DNA of 64,000 nt from Deltaproteobacteria bacterium ADurb.Bin207 (GTDB taxonomy: Bacteria > Myxococcota_A > Polyangia > Polyangiales > Polyangiaceae). The stretch is from contig MWCO01000013.1 in NCBI GenBank assembly GCA_002070115.1, positions 45,754 to 109,753 on the forward strand. The letters run 5' to 3'. Below the pieces are notes generated by a model. It had not been told where the DNA came from, did not search any database, and worked only from the letters and a program-made list of their open reading frames with translations. The translations under genes and the position numbers were made by a program. Below are positions 35,669-45,583 of the stretch, in pieces; within the stretch, counting starts at the first letter, position 1, and each line of letters opens with the position of its first letter.

Positions 35669-37345
35669 TTAGCGCACGACGACCCAGGTACCGGTGCCTC
35701 GGTCATCGCCGGAGCGGATGGCATGCCATCCTTCGGGCAGCGCAGGTTCGGTCCAAGCGAAGAGCCATTGGGCATCGGCGACGGATAGGTTGATGCAGCC
35801 TCCGCTTTTTGGTTCTCCGAAGGCATCGTGCCAATAGGCGCCGTGCAAGGCGAAGGGCAGGTGGAAAAACTGCGTGAAGGGGACTTCGGACAGATAGTAG
35901 GTTTTTTTCTCCGGGTCCGGGGACATGGTGCGTGTGAGGTGTTTCCATTCGATGCGAAACGCGCCGGTGGGGCTCGTATTTTTCGCCGGTTTCCCCTGCA
36001 CGCGCGCATATCCTTTGAGCCCTGGGGAAATCAAGGTGGCGAAGATGGGCTTCGAGCCTTCGTAGGCGACGAGTGTGCCCCAATGGATGGATACATCGAT
36101 CCATTTTTCGCCTTCGCGCAATTCTAGCCCATCGGGGGGGCGACCCCGAACGACGACGGCATCGCTTTCCCGGATCCATCGTCCTTGTTCGTTGGTTTCG
36201 AGATAGCGTTTGCCGCGTTTCCAGCGGGCTTTTCCGGTGAGTTGGACGTGTTCGAGCCGCTTCCAGGTTTCGGCGGTAGCCACGAACGCCCCTTTGGGTG
36301 AATCGGCATCTTCCTTGAATTCGGCCCTTGGGGACCATGCGGCGGGGATGGTGGTACCGGAGGCGCTTTCTTGCGCTACCCCTTGTTCTTCCCAACGGTA
36401 TTTGGTTTTTTCTTGTCCGCGAATGAAGGCCAAAGGCAGGTGGATGCCGTCCGACGAGAGCCGAACACCAGAATAACTCGACGGTTTTTGTATGGACACC
36501 TTGTCTTTGGGGACGAGCAGGAGCTGGGGAGTCAGCAGCCAGCTACGGCCTTCCGCGAAAAATTCGTCGGTCCAGGCGATGGAGGAGCGAGCGGGGACGG
36601 TGTCGTAGCGGGGGCGAAGATCCGTGGGCGTATGCACGGCTGCCCAGGGGGAAGGGTTGCCATTGGCAAGGAAAGCGGGGGCTGGGCTGGAAGCGGCAAA
36701 GATATCGACTCCGCGAAGGGGCGAAGGGGTTGGCACTTCGTCTTCGCTGGCTCCCGCGCGCCGCGCCTCGCGCAATTTTTCGAGTGCAGCAAGATGCTTA
36801 TCGAGCTTCGGTTCCCATCGTCGCTGCTCACGGGCATCGGGGATGCTTCGATACAGCGGGGCGAATCGTGATTCTCCCCAGGAATAGGGACAAGCCTGAT
36901 CGCTGAGGTGATGGGCTCGTTTGGCTTGCATCAGAGGATGGGTATCCGGTTCCAGGGTGGTCGTGCCATCGTGACAAAGAAAGCCGTAGGGTTCGACCGC
37001 GTACCATCCGCCGCGACAACCGGCCGTGCCAACCGGGGAAGGCTGTCGAAGCGCGACCGTGGAGCCAAGGTCGAGCGTTCCAATCTCAGGGGCTTTGTGG
37101 TCTGGGCGGGCGCGAATATAAGCATCTTGCGTGAGCGAGCCGATTCGTGGGACGGGGGAAGGCATGGGTTCGGCAGGGGGGGAGGGATGAACACGAGCGG
37201 AGGCTGAGGTTACGGGGGAGGATGCCAAAGGTTGGCTCGACACCAAAGGCGGTGTGGCAGGACTTTCTGAAGGAACGGAGGGGTCGGCGCATCCCGCGGC
37301 CCACGCGGAGATGCTGACAATAAGGGCAATCCATCGTGCAACCAT
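35669..37345 (-). CDS. L,D-transpeptidase (YkuD) lipoprotein
   Basis: 558 residues from ATG 37345, preferred because it gives a compact lipoprotein signal (IALIVSISAWAAGC); ATG 37384 is also open. A Pro/Ser-rich linker precedes an SH3-like region (AYIRARPDHKAPEIGTLDLG). The YkuD catalytic domain is C-terminal: KNTSPTGAFRI, FALHGAYWHDAFGEPKSGGCINLS with His and nucleophile Cys517, ending DAQWLFAW. Such enzymes form 3-3 peptidoglycan crosslinks or attach lipoproteins. It is convergent with the signal-peptidase-like gene (10 bases apart). The central ~300 residues are unassigned. Confidence 0.9.
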   Translation of the reverse strand: MVARWIALIVSISAWAAGCADPSVPSESPATPPLVSSQPLASSPVTSASARVHPSPPAEPMPSPVPRIGSLTQDAYIRARPDHKAPEIGTLDLGSTVALRQPSPVGTAGCRGGWYAVEPYGFLCHDGTTTLEPDTHPLMQAKRAHHLSDQACPYSWGESRFAPLYRSIPDAREQRRWEPKLDKHLAALEKLREARRAGASEDEVPTPSPLRGVDIFAASSPAPAFLANGNPSPWAAVHTPTDLRPRYDTVPARSSIAWTDEFFAEGRSWLLTPQLLLVPKDKVSIQKPSSYSGVRLSSDGIHLPLAFIRGQEKTKYRWEEQGVAQESASGTTIPAAWSPRAEFKEDADSPKGAFVATAETWKRLEHVQLTGKARWKRGKRYLETNEQGRWIRESDAVVVRGRPPDGLELREGEKWIDVSIHWGTLVAYEGSKPIFATLISPGLKGYARVQGKPAKNTSPTGAFRIEWKHLTRTMSPDPEKKTYYLSEVPFTQFFHLPFALHGAYWHDAFGEPKSGGCINLSVADAQWLFAWTEPALPEGWHAIRSGDDRGTGTWVVVR

Positions 37346-37539
37346 CGTGGCCGGACCATGGGGGAAGTGGAGGGGAAGGGCCAAGTTCCGTTGCCGGCAT
37401 CATCGTCCGTTGGCATCAGGAATTGGGCGTTGGATCGAGGGGGCGGGGGGGGCAGGAGGGAAAAATCGTCGCTGGCTCGAGATAAAAAAACGTAACTCAG
37501 TGGCGAGGTACTAATTCCTCTCGTAGGCTATTCTTTGCG

Positions 37540-39249
37540 ATGAAAACCTGGACGCCCTTTCTGTTCACCCTGTTGATTTCCTCTTCTGCCTTCGCGGTGA
37601 CGCAGCCGAATGGAAAGACCATTCCGGTGCAGAGCGTGTATTGTGATGGTGGAAAAACCGCGGGGCTCGCGGCGGTATTCGCGTGTATTTGTGAGCAGCC
37701 GGGGGTCTGCAACATCGGCGACCCATGTCCGGGCAACCAGGATCCGAACAGTTGTGACAAGGGTCAGAAGGGAACCTGTGAAACGACACTTTGGCATAAT
37801 TGGAACGAGGATCCTTGTATTCCGAAGAATCTGTCGGGGCTCGATCCGGTAGCTGACGCGGACATTCAGCCCGAGACGTTTCGTCCTGTCTGTCCGATGC
37901 AGTTTCGGATTGAGAGCCGTGGAACCGCGATGTTTCGCGACATTTTTGGTTGGTATAACGTGACGGGGAGCAAGCCGAGCCTTGATGATTTGCACGTGAT
38001 GCTCGACTGCAATACGGCTGCGGGCAAGACGGTCGAGCTTGATTTGCAGAGTGAGCCGGCGTACCTCGGGGGCGAGGTGGGATTTTTCCTTGCCACGCCG
38101 CAAGACCCCAACCACGGTCCGACTTGTGCGAATGGCGATTGCTGCGCCACCTTGGATCGGATCAAAAAAGGGGAGGGGTTCGTGTACTATTCCGAGCCGA
38201 AGTACAATCCCGACACGGCCGGCCAGATCCATCTTCTCATCTACGATAGCCGCATTTCCGATTATAAGTTCTATTTCGCCTGGGAAGATATCTACGGGGG
38301 GGACAACGACGACTTCACCGACCTGGTGACGAGTGTGTCTGGGATCCAGTGCAGTGGTGGAGGTTTGCCCTGCGATACCGGCAAGCCAGGGATTTGTTCT
38401 TATGGCATCACGGAATGTGATTCGAGCGGTGCGATTGTATGCAAACAAGTATTCGCGCCTTCCGCGGAGACCTGCGACGCCATCGACAACGATTGTGATG
38501 GACGCGCAGACAACGACGCCACGTGTTCCGGTGATCGAATTTGCCACCAAGGACGGTGTGTGAAGAGCTGTTCGAGCGGTGAATTTCCGTGTCAGGGGGC
38601 CTATCAGCAATGTGATTACACCTCGGGACTTTGTGTTCCTTCCGATTGTGTCGGGGTGAGTTGCGATGCGGACAAGGTATGTCGGGCAGGCAAGTGTGTT
38701 GCGCCTTGTGAGGGGGTGGTTTGTCCTTGGGGGCAGAGCTGTATTGGGGATGTGTGTCTCGATTTATGTGAAGGCGTGAGCTGTGCGCCGGGCCAGGTAT
38801 GCCGGGGCGGAGCTTGTTTCGATGGATGTGGGCAATGCAGCGGGGCGACCTGTGAAGCGCCCCTTCGTTGCGATACGGCAAGTGGTGAGTGTTTCGATCC
38901 TTCTTGCGCTTCGCCATGTCCGGCGGGACAGCATTGTGAATCGGGGGACTGTGTGAGCAATTGCAAGGATGCGGTCTGTCCGGGTGGTGCGTCTTGTGTG
39001 GACGGCAGGTGTCAGGGAACCGATGCTTCGGGCTCGACGGATGGTGGATTCGATCCGGGAGACACGGGCGGCAATCCGTTGCAAGATGGGGGTGTGGAGC
39101 AGGAAGGGGGAGATAACAGCGGTTCGAGCCTGTATTCGAAAGGTGAAAGTTCGGGGTGTGGCTGTCGTGTGGCGGGATCGGTGTCCTCCACGTTGGGCCT
39201 GATGAATCTGCTGTGGTTCGGACTCTGGCTGGTTCGTCGCAGACGATGA
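37540..39249 (+). CDS. Secreted Cys-rich protein with DUF4114-like, MopE-type and MYXO-CTERM elements
   Basis: 569 residues. Signal peptide (LFTLLISSSAFA). Residues ~100-270 resemble a DUF4114-type calcium-binding domain, ending in GGDNDDFTDLVTSVSG. Then a MopE-like motif (CDAIDNDCDGRADNDATC) and about eight short Cys-rich EGF/TIL-like modules (C-x-x-x-x-C-x-x-G-x-C, for example CADKVCRAGKCVAPCEG pattern). After an Asp/Gly/Ser linker the chain ends GCGCR, one hydrophobic helix (LGLMNLLWFGLWLV) and RRRR, the MYXO-CTERM arrangement processed by a myxosortase-type system in Myxococcota. Probably displayed on the cell surface; ligand unknown. Confidence 0.85.
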   Translation: MKTWTPFLFTLLISSSAFAVTQPNGKTIPVQSVYCDGGKTAGLAAVFACICEQPGVCNIGDPCPGNQDPNSCDKGQKGTCETTLWHNWNEDPCIPKNLSGLDPVADADIQPETFRPVCPMQFRIESRGTAMFRDIFGWYNVTGSKPSLDDLHVMLDCNTAAGKTVELDLQSEPAYLGGEVGFFLATPQDPNHGPTCANGDCCATLDRIKKGEGFVYYSEPKYNPDTAGQIHLLIYDSRISDYKFYFAWEDIYGGDNDDFTDLVTSVSGIQCSGGGLPCDTGKPGICSYGITECDSSGAIVCKQVFAPSAETCDAIDNDCDGRADNDATCSGDRICHQGRCVKSCSSGEFPCQGAYQQCDYTSGLCVPSDCVGVSCDADKVCRAGKCVAPCEGVVCPWGQSCIGDVCLDLCEGVSCAPGQVCRGGACFDGCGQCSGATCEAPLRCDTASGECFDPSCASPCPAGQHCESGDCVSNCKDAVCPGGASCVDGRCQGTDASGSTDGGFDPGDTGGNPLQDGGVEQEGGDNSGSSLYSKGESSGCGCRVAGSVSSTLGLMNLLWFGLWLVRRRR

Positions 39250-39370
39250 CTCCTCGCGCCGTTTTGCCTTGATCAACACCATGCTTTGCTTTCGGATTCA
39301 TTCGGCTAGCTGAAGCCTGGCTCGTGTGATTCCATAGTCTTTCGACCAATCGTCATTGCAAGGAGTCGTC

Positions 39371-42007
39371 GTGATACGCAAGCGTCCGTTGCTCGTCGTG
39401 GGGATTGCCTCGTTCCAATTGGCCTGCGGAGCGCATGAATCAGGGCTCGATCCCGTGGCTACACAACCAGCGAAGGATGCGGCCGTGGTCGATGTGCAGG
39501 AGGATGTGCAGGAGTCAATGGACGCCAAAGAGGCGGGGCAGACGGATGTGGCCCAAGAGGAGGATACGCCGAAAAAACAAGATCGAGGGGATCCGGAGCA
39601 ATTTCCTTCCTCCTGTCTCGACACATGTCAGCAAGCGTGTGCTTCGCTCCACGATTGTGGCGGTGACTCGAGCGTGTATCCGTTGGACGAACTCGAGTGT
39701 GTCGAGCGTTGTGCGATGGCGATGAGTTCTCCTTACGATTTATGGGACGATGTCTCGGGGCATTTTCGCTGTTGTGCTTCGCAAGATGCGTGTTTCGACG
39801 TGGCCACCTGTGGTGGATGGTTAGCGCATCCGGCACCAGGGTCATCGTGTGAGAAGCTCTGTGATTGCCTGGGCCAATACATGACGGTTCCCTCGTGGCC
39901 GGCGGACGTGCAGCCGCCACAAGGGTATCGTTTTGCGAGCAACGCGATGGCGATGGAAGGAAGCGTGCCGCATGCCATTTCCGCTTATCCTGGCGTCGAG
40001 ATCATCGGGCGAGGTCGGGTAACGACGCTTCGTTTTTCTTTTCCCATTCAGGAGCATCGTCTTCGCGCTCTTGCGGGTGGTGCGCGTTCGTTGCCGACAT
40101 TTTACGATGGGGCGGGACGGTTGGCAGTGGCGATGGGGGATATCTTCATCGAATTAGGCGATATGTCGCAAGTCGGCGTCCTTCGGGCCCGTGCGAAATC
40201 GGCTCATTTTTCCCCGCCGGAAGCGGTTTCCTTTGGGCGAAATCTATTTCGTATCGCGAGTGCGGATCCGTGGAAAAGCTTGCGAGCTTTGCCGCACCTT
40301 CGTTCGATTCCGAAAGCGCGGGTCGAACTCGACATGCTTCGGTACTACAAAACGCATCATATACCGAATGATCCGCTCTTTTTGGACCAGTGGCATTTGC
40401 GCAATACGGGGCAACACGAATCGATATCGGGGGTCGATGGTCGTGTGACGGAAGCGTGGGATACGACGATGGGAACGCCGGAAGTGGTGATTGCGATCAA
40501 CGATGATGGGGTGGATGTCACGCATCCGGATCTTGCCGCTTCCTGTTTGGAACCCTTGAATTTTCCATCGGATTGGCAAGAGCAGATGACCGATCCGTTG
40601 TCGGGATTTGGCGCGCATGGAACGTCGGTCGCGGGAGTGGCTGCATCGATTGCGGACAATGGGCAAGGGGGGGCGGGGGTATGTCCGAGGTGCCGCATCA
40701 TGCCGCATCTGGTTGGCGAAAAGGTGGGGCCGACGGGCTTGAGCATGACGGATCAAGGGATTGCCAATGGTTTCGTTCAGATGGTCGATGAGGGGGCCTG
40801 GGTGATCAACAATAGCTGGGGACCTGGGGGAGGAGACCCGAATTTCGCGGCCGTTTCTTTCCCGATTCCTGCTGCATCGTCGGTGGTCAAAGCGGCGTTT
40901 ACGTATGCGGAAACGCATGGTCGCAACGGCAAAGGAACGGTGGTGGTATTTGCGGCGGGCAATGAAAACGAGATGGTTTCTGCTTATGGCAAAGAGCCGA
41001 CGATGGTGACCGTGGCGGCCGTGGACGATCAGGGATTGAAAGCGTATTACAGCAATCGAGGTCCGCAAGTGCTGGTGGCGGCGCCTTCCAACGGGGGCAT
41101 CCGCGGCATCGTCACGACGTCGGCGGGTTCGCAATACACGGATTCTTTTGGGGGAACGTCATCGGCCAGTCCCTTCGTTGCGGGAGTCGCGGGGCTCATT
41201 CTTTCCGCGAACCCCGATCTGACCGCGGCGCAAGTACGCGATATTCTTGCGCAATCTGCGACCAAGGTCGATCCGGTGTGGGGTGATTACGACGAGAACG
41301 GTCATTCCCCTTACTACGGATATGGGCTGGTGAATGCGGCGGTGGCGGTGCGTCTTGCTTCGGGAAGTTGTACCGATCCGGCCGATTGTCCGGCGCCCTC
41401 GGATGATTGCGGAACGAATTGTAGCAAAGCCGCCTGCGATGCTTGTCGAACGACGGCGGATTGTGAGCAAGGGCTCGTCTGTCAGGCCCTTCCTCCGCTG
41501 GGACGGTCCGTGTGTGTGGCAGGCGAGGCTGCGGGGTGCCCTGCGGGAACGAGTGCGCATCGGGGCTACTGCATTCCCACGCGAAGCAGTTGTGGACTAT
41601 GTGCTGCCTCGGAGACTTGCAATGGTCGAGATGACGATTGCAACGGACAGGTGGATGAAAACCTGGATTGCACGGGTGTGCGGGTGCTTCAGTGTCCTTT
41701 GGCCGATGAAGGGTGCTCGGCCTCCGAGGCTTGTGCGGCAACTGTCTGTGTTCCCTCGTGTCAAACGGATGCGGATTGCGGCGAAGATGCCAATTGCAGA
41801 ATCGTCAAGGATCGGTATGGGAAGGCGAACAGTCTGGTGAAGGGATGTGCGAAATCCTTGGTGGGCACATGCAAGTCCGGTTGTGACATTCTTGCATCGA
41901 CGATGACGGATGATCAGATCGAGGATTTCGTTTCCTGCATGAAGGATGGCAAAACCTCATGTATGGCCGCGTTTGGGTGCGCATCGAAACTGCCGATCAA
42001 GATGTGA
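39371..42007 (+). CDS. Subtilisin-like (S8) serine protease lipoprotein with Cys-rich tail
   Basis: 878 residues from GTG 39371, chosen for AAGGAG five bases upstream. Lipoprotein signal (VVGIASFQLAC). A Cys-containing N-terminal region and an inhibitor-like prodomain (~200-325) lead to the S8 domain: IAINDDGVDVTHPDL (Asp378), GFGAHGTSVAG (His416), oxyanion Asn in VVFAAGNEN, and GTSSASPFVAG (Ser597). The C-terminal ~200 residues are Cys-rich and include a MopE-type motif (CNGRDDDCNGQVDENLDC). No MYXO-CTERM helix, so the lipid anchor would hold it at the membrane. Triad intact. A serpin-type inhibitor is encoded 23 kb away. Confidence 0.93.
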   Translation: MIRKRPLLVVGIASFQLACGAHESGLDPVATQPAKDAAVVDVQEDVQESMDAKEAGQTDVAQEEDTPKKQDRGDPEQFPSSCLDTCQQACASLHDCGGDSSVYPLDELECVERCAMAMSSPYDLWDDVSGHFRCCASQDACFDVATCGGWLAHPAPGSSCEKLCDCLGQYMTVPSWPADVQPPQGYRFASNAMAMEGSVPHAISAYPGVEIIGRGRVTTLRFSFPIQEHRLRALAGGARSLPTFYDGAGRLAVAMGDIFIELGDMSQVGVLRARAKSAHFSPPEAVSFGRNLFRIASADPWKSLRALPHLRSIPKARVELDMLRYYKTHHIPNDPLFLDQWHLRNTGQHESISGVDGRVTEAWDTTMGTPEVVIAINDDGVDVTHPDLAASCLEPLNFPSDWQEQMTDPLSGFGAHGTSVAGVAASIADNGQGGAGVCPRCRIMPHLVGEKVGPTGLSMTDQGIANGFVQMVDEGAWVINNSWGPGGGDPNFAAVSFPIPAASSVVKAAFTYAETHGRNGKGTVVVFAAGNENEMVSAYGKEPTMVTVAAVDDQGLKAYYSNRGPQVLVAAPSNGGIRGIVTTSAGSQYTDSFGGTSSASPFVAGVAGLILSANPDLTAAQVRDILAQSATKVDPVWGDYDENGHSPYYGYGLVNAAVAVRLASGSCTDPADCPAPSDDCGTNCSKAACDACRTTADCEQGLVCQALPPLGRSVCVAGEAAGCPAGTSAHRGYCIPTRSSCGLCAASETCNGRDDDCNGQVDENLDCTGVRVLQCPLADEGCSASEACAATVCVPSCQTDADCGEDANCRIVKDRYGKANSLVKGCAKSLVGTCKSGCDILASTMTDDQIEDFVSCMKDGKTSCMAAFGCASKLPIKM

Positions 42008-42122
42008 AAAATGGCTTTGTCGGAGGGTGTAGATGCCAGCGATCGCAAGAGCCTTCGCAGGGGATAGCGTCGTTCGTGCGAAGGCTTCTGCGGTGAAACG
42101 TCAGCGTGATGGGTAAGGGGAA

Positions 42123-44327
42123 TCAATCGTGTAGATCGGGGGGCCCACCGGTCTGTTCCATATAAGCACCCATGGCATCATCGAGATGCTTGGGAATGGG
42201 TATTTCATCAAGTAAGTTAGTGGTTTGTGGGTTGGGATCGTCGCGACGTTCCAATCTCATTTGGTTGGTATGTCGAAAGAAAAGCAGTTTGTGTTGATCG
42301 TCATAGGCGGATGTGAGATCGAACCAAGGTTCTCCGTTGACTTTGAACCGCCAGGTATCGCTGTGTAAAACCCGATGCTTGTGTTTTCCGGTGAGGACCT
42401 CACGCAGGTCGACGCCATCCATGCCCGCGGCGCCTCGCACGCCGCATAGTCGCAGGATGGTTGCGGGGATATCGATCAGGCTGACGAGAGCATCGCTATT
42501 CCCTGGTGAAACGCCAGGAATTTTCGCGATCAACGGGATATGGGTGGTGAGTTCATGCAACCCGGAACCATGCACGCGACGGGTACTGGTCAGGTATTCG
42601 CCGTGGTCGGAGGTGACGAAAACGGCAAGGGGGCGTTGTTTTCCGATGGCATCGAGTTCTTCGAGCAAGGGGCTAAGTGCATGATCCGCAAAGAGGATTT
42701 CGTGATCGTACAAGTCCGTGACCGAGGAGCCGAAGGACTGAACTTCGTTGTGTTTGGTACTGGGGTCATGGGGTCCGAAGTAATGGATCCAGAGCATGAA
42801 CGGTTTGTCTGGTGGTCGGCTGCGCAGTGCTGCGAGGGCGAGTTCCGTATTGCCCACGTCGTTTCGTTTTTCTTTGGGCAAGGAATCCACATGACGAAAT
42901 ACGGAGAATCCCTTATGAACGCCGGATTTTTCGCTTAGAAACTCGGAGTAACCATCGTCCAAGGAGGCGATGGTATGGTAGCCGGCGGATTGCAATCGTT
43001 GTGAAATGGGCGGCCGCGGCTCTTCGAGGGGAAGGCCAAACATGAGTCGAAGGGTTTCGGTTCTCTGAAGTTGGTCGTATTCGTGGGTGCGAAGCAGGCG
43101 GTAGCGATTCGTTTCGGCCACACGAGTCCAGCGTAAACGTCGGGCGTACACGCCACGCAGCAAGCTTGGGATGGCGAGGGCCGTCCATGTCGCCGTGGTG
43201 TAGGCCCGATGAAAGACCACGGCGTTTTCAGCGAACCGTTTCAGGTTGGGGGTGGTGTCTCGTTCGTATCCATACACGCTCATGTGGTCATGAACGACAG
43301 CATCGAGGGTGATGAGCACGATGCTGGGCGCGGGGCCATCAAGAGTTGGGATGGGTTCATCCTCGTCGGAGGGAAGTTGGGTGATTCGGTCTCCATATCG
43401 GCAGTTGTCGTCGATGCCGTTGTCTGGAATCTCGGCGGCGCCGGGGTTTGCGGAAGCAAGCCAGGGTTCACAATCGCCTCCGCCGAGCAGGCTCGAGTAG
43501 CCATCGCGATCCACATCGGTGAGATTGCGGTGGAAAGCGATGGCCAATGCGGGGAAGGGACGATGAAGAATACGGTCCGTGGTGGGAGAGTCGGCATCTC
43601 GCACGAGGACGTAGGGGAGCAGGGCGAGGATGATTGATAGGGAGAGAAGTGTGAGACGAATGCGGGGCGGCATACGCGGGATGGGGCCGATACTGACGAT
43701 GACGGCAGCGATGGCCCAGAGACTGACGAGTTGCAGAGCGAGATGGGCGGAAGGGTAGAGTTGTTCGAAAAGGTTGCGATCGGCCCAGATCATGGCACCG
43801 GAAGCGGATAGAAAAAGGATGGCGAGGATCCAGCGAAAGAAGGGTCGTGAAGCCAGCCAACCGTGGGGAAAGCGTGGGGTGGGTTGAGCAGCGGCGAAGG
43901 TGCCTCCGAGAGCCAATCCCGCGCACGATGTGGCGACGAGTGCATCGATGGCGAGTTGTCGGTAGGGGCCATGGAGTCGAGCCAAGATGCCCAGTTCGCG
44001 TGTGAGCCAAAAGGAGCAGGCCAATCCTGGAAGCAGCCAAAAAATACGGGAAATCCAGGGGGGAAGCTTGAAAAGGGCATACGACATCCCATCGATCATG
44101 CTGCCGAAGATGGCGCCCATGCCCAATCCGAGTCCCGCGGCGGCGATGACCGACGCGATCGGAGGCGATTGCCCCAACAGAATATCGACGATGGAAGCGA
44201 AGCTAAAAACCCAAGCCAAGGCGATGCGCCAAGGAATGCGACGAGGGTGAGTTGGCGCGGCGATGACGCGATGACGAACGAAAGAAACGATGCGTGAAAA
44301 CGCGGAACGAAGGAGGGAGAGAGCCAT
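42123..44327 (-). CDS. Membrane alkaline-phosphatase-superfamily enzyme (sulfatase-like) with embedded MopE motif
   Basis: 734 residues. About seven membrane helices occupy residues 30-245. A periplasmic segment (~265-315) carries a MopE-type metal-binding motif: DRDGYSSLLGGGDCEPW then NPGAAEIPDNGIDDNC. The catalytic domain begins IVLITLDAVVHDHMSVYGY (metal Asp) and its nucleophile position in YTTATWTALAIPSLLRG is Thr382, not the Cys/Ser that becomes formylglycine in sulfatases. Later FVTSDHGEYL supplies Asp-His ligands. Thr nucleophiles are typical of phosphotransferases such as lipoteichoic-acid or phosphoethanolamine transferases, so transfer or hydrolysis of a phosphate ester is more likely than sulphate. 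Confidence 0.87.
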   Translation of the reverse strand: MALSLLRSAFSRIVSFVRHRVIAAPTHPRRIPWRIALAWVFSFASIVDILLGQSPPIASVIAAAGLGLGMGAIFGSMIDGMSYALFKLPPWISRIFWLLPGLACSFWLTRELGILARLHGPYRQLAIDALVATSCAGLALGGTFAAAQPTPRFPHGWLASRPFFRWILAILFLSASGAMIWADRNLFEQLYPSAHLALQLVSLWAIAAVIVSIGPIPRMPPRIRLTLLSLSIILALLPYVLVRDADSPTTDRILHRPFPALAIAFHRNLTDVDRDGYSSLLGGGDCEPWLASANPGAAEIPDNGIDDNCRYGDRITQLPSDEDEPIPTLDGPAPSIVLITLDAVVHDHMSVYGYERDTTPNLKRFAENAVVFHRAYTTATWTALAIPSLLRGVYARRLRWTRVAETNRYRLLRTHEYDQLQRTETLRLMFGLPLEEPRPPISQRLQSAGYHTIASLDDGYSEFLSEKSGVHKGFSVFRHVDSLPKEKRNDVGNTELALAALRSRPPDKPFMLWIHYFGPHDPSTKHNEVQSFGSSVTDLYDHEILFADHALSPLLEELDAIGKQRPLAVFVTSDHGEYLTSTRRVHGSGLHELTTHIPLIAKIPGVSPGNSDALVSLIDIPATILRLCGVRGAAGMDGVDLREVLTGKHKHRVLHSDTWRFKVNGEPWFDLTSAYDDQHKLLFFRHTNQMRLERRDDPNPQTTNLLDEIPIPKHLDDAMGAYMEQTGGPPDLHD

Positions 44328-44629
44328 TTCGCTTCTGGATTGGACGTATTTGAATACCTCTTGCAGCCGAAATGCGCAACGAACGAAGGAACATCATGGG
44401 AGTGACGACGAGTCCGCGGGTGCGGGCACGATGTGGAAAGCCTGAAGGCGATCGACAGGTATGTTCATCGTCCCACGCTCCATGAGTCATCATGACCATG
44501 GTTTCTCACGCAAAGCCGCGTGCCCATGGCTCGACGTCGTGGCGGAATCAGGCTAGACACGCGGACGCGAACATGATGAATGCCTCGCACGATGTCCTGG
44601 CGTGAGTCACAACCTACTTTGGAATCAGC
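44328..44629. other. Divergent intergenic region
   Basis: 302 bases between oppositely oriented genes; it should hold both promoters. No coding region, RNA gene or repeat recognised. Confidence 0.35.
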
Positions 44630-45583
44630 ATGGAATCGACGAAGCCTCTCGACGGACAACTGGAAGGGCAGCTTGGTGGTGACACGATGGAGCGTCCGTC
44701 GGCGGATAAAGAAGGGGTATCGCTTGTCATTCCCGCCCACAATGAGCGAAATGGCGCGCCGCCGGTGATGAAGGAAACGCTTGAACTCCTCCATCGCGAG
44801 TTGGATGGCAAGGTTCCTTTCGAGGTGATCGTGGTGGATGATGGCTCGACCGACGATACGTTCGAGGTGCTACGTCCTTTCGAGGCGCAGGGCATTCAAG
44901 TCGTTCGTCATCGTCGCAACAAGGGTTATGGGGCGGCGATCAAGACGGGGATTCGTCATGCTCGTTTCGATTGGATCATGATCACGGATGCGGACGGCAC
45001 GTATCCTGCCGAGCATATTCCTGAGCTTTTGGCGGCAAGAGAGCCGGAGAGTATGGTGGTGGGGGCACGCATTGGAGAGCATACGTATGTGCCGTGGCTT
45101 CGACGTCCTCCCAAGTGGGTGCTTCGCAAGCTTGCGGAACTGCTCAGCGGTCATGAGATTCCCGATTTGAACAGTGGTCTTCGCGTATTTCGTCGGGAGG
45201 CCGCGAACCGCTTCCGAGCCATCTTGCCGGACAAGTTTTCGTATACGACTACGATCACGCTTGCGATGTTTGCCGCGGGCTATCAAGTCACCTTTTTGCC
45301 GATCAACTACCGAAAGCGGGAGGGGCGATCGAAGATCCGCCCGATAGCGGACACGCTCGGGTTTCTCAAACTCATCATTCGCACGGTTCTATTTTTCGAT
45401 CCGTTGCGAATCTTTTTGCCGCTTGCTCTCGTGTTTTTCCTATCGTCGGTAGGGGTTGGCGTGGGAGGTTATTTGTGGACGGAGCGGGTGATGGATGTGA
45501 CCACGGTGCTGCTCATGGTGACGGGGATTCAGATGCTCGTCTTGGGCATGATCGCGGATATGTTGAATCGTCGCATGTCATGA
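44630..45583 (+). CDS. Family 2 glycosyltransferase with C-terminal membrane helices
   Basis: 317 residues from ATG 44630. GT-A fold: SLVIPAHNER, VIVVDDGSTDDTF, RNKGYGAAIKTGIRHA, ITDADGTYP (the metal-binding D-x-D equivalent), then GARIGE and PDLNSGLRVFRR. Two membrane helices lie at the C-terminus (about 247-270 and 280-307). This arrangement is typical of polyprenyl-phosphate glycosyltransferases (DPM1/GtrB-like) that load a sugar onto a lipid carrier on the cytosolic face. Its TGA stop overlaps the next start (ATGA), so it is coupled to the flippase-like gene. Confidence 0.92.
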   Translation: MESTKPLDGQLEGQLGGDTMERPSADKEGVSLVIPAHNERNGAPPVMKETLELLHRELDGKVPFEVIVVDDGSTDDTFEVLRPFEAQGIQVVRHRRNKGYGAAIKTGIRHARFDWIMITDADGTYPAEHIPELLAAREPESMVVGARIGEHTYVPWLRRPPKWVLRKLAELLSGHEIPDLNSGLRVFRREAANRFRAILPDKFSYTTTITLAMFAAGYQVTFLPINYRKREGRSKIRPIADTLGFLKLIIRTVLFFDPLRIFLPLALVFFLSSVGVGVGGYLWTERVMDVTTVLLMVTGIQMLVLGMIADMLNRRMS

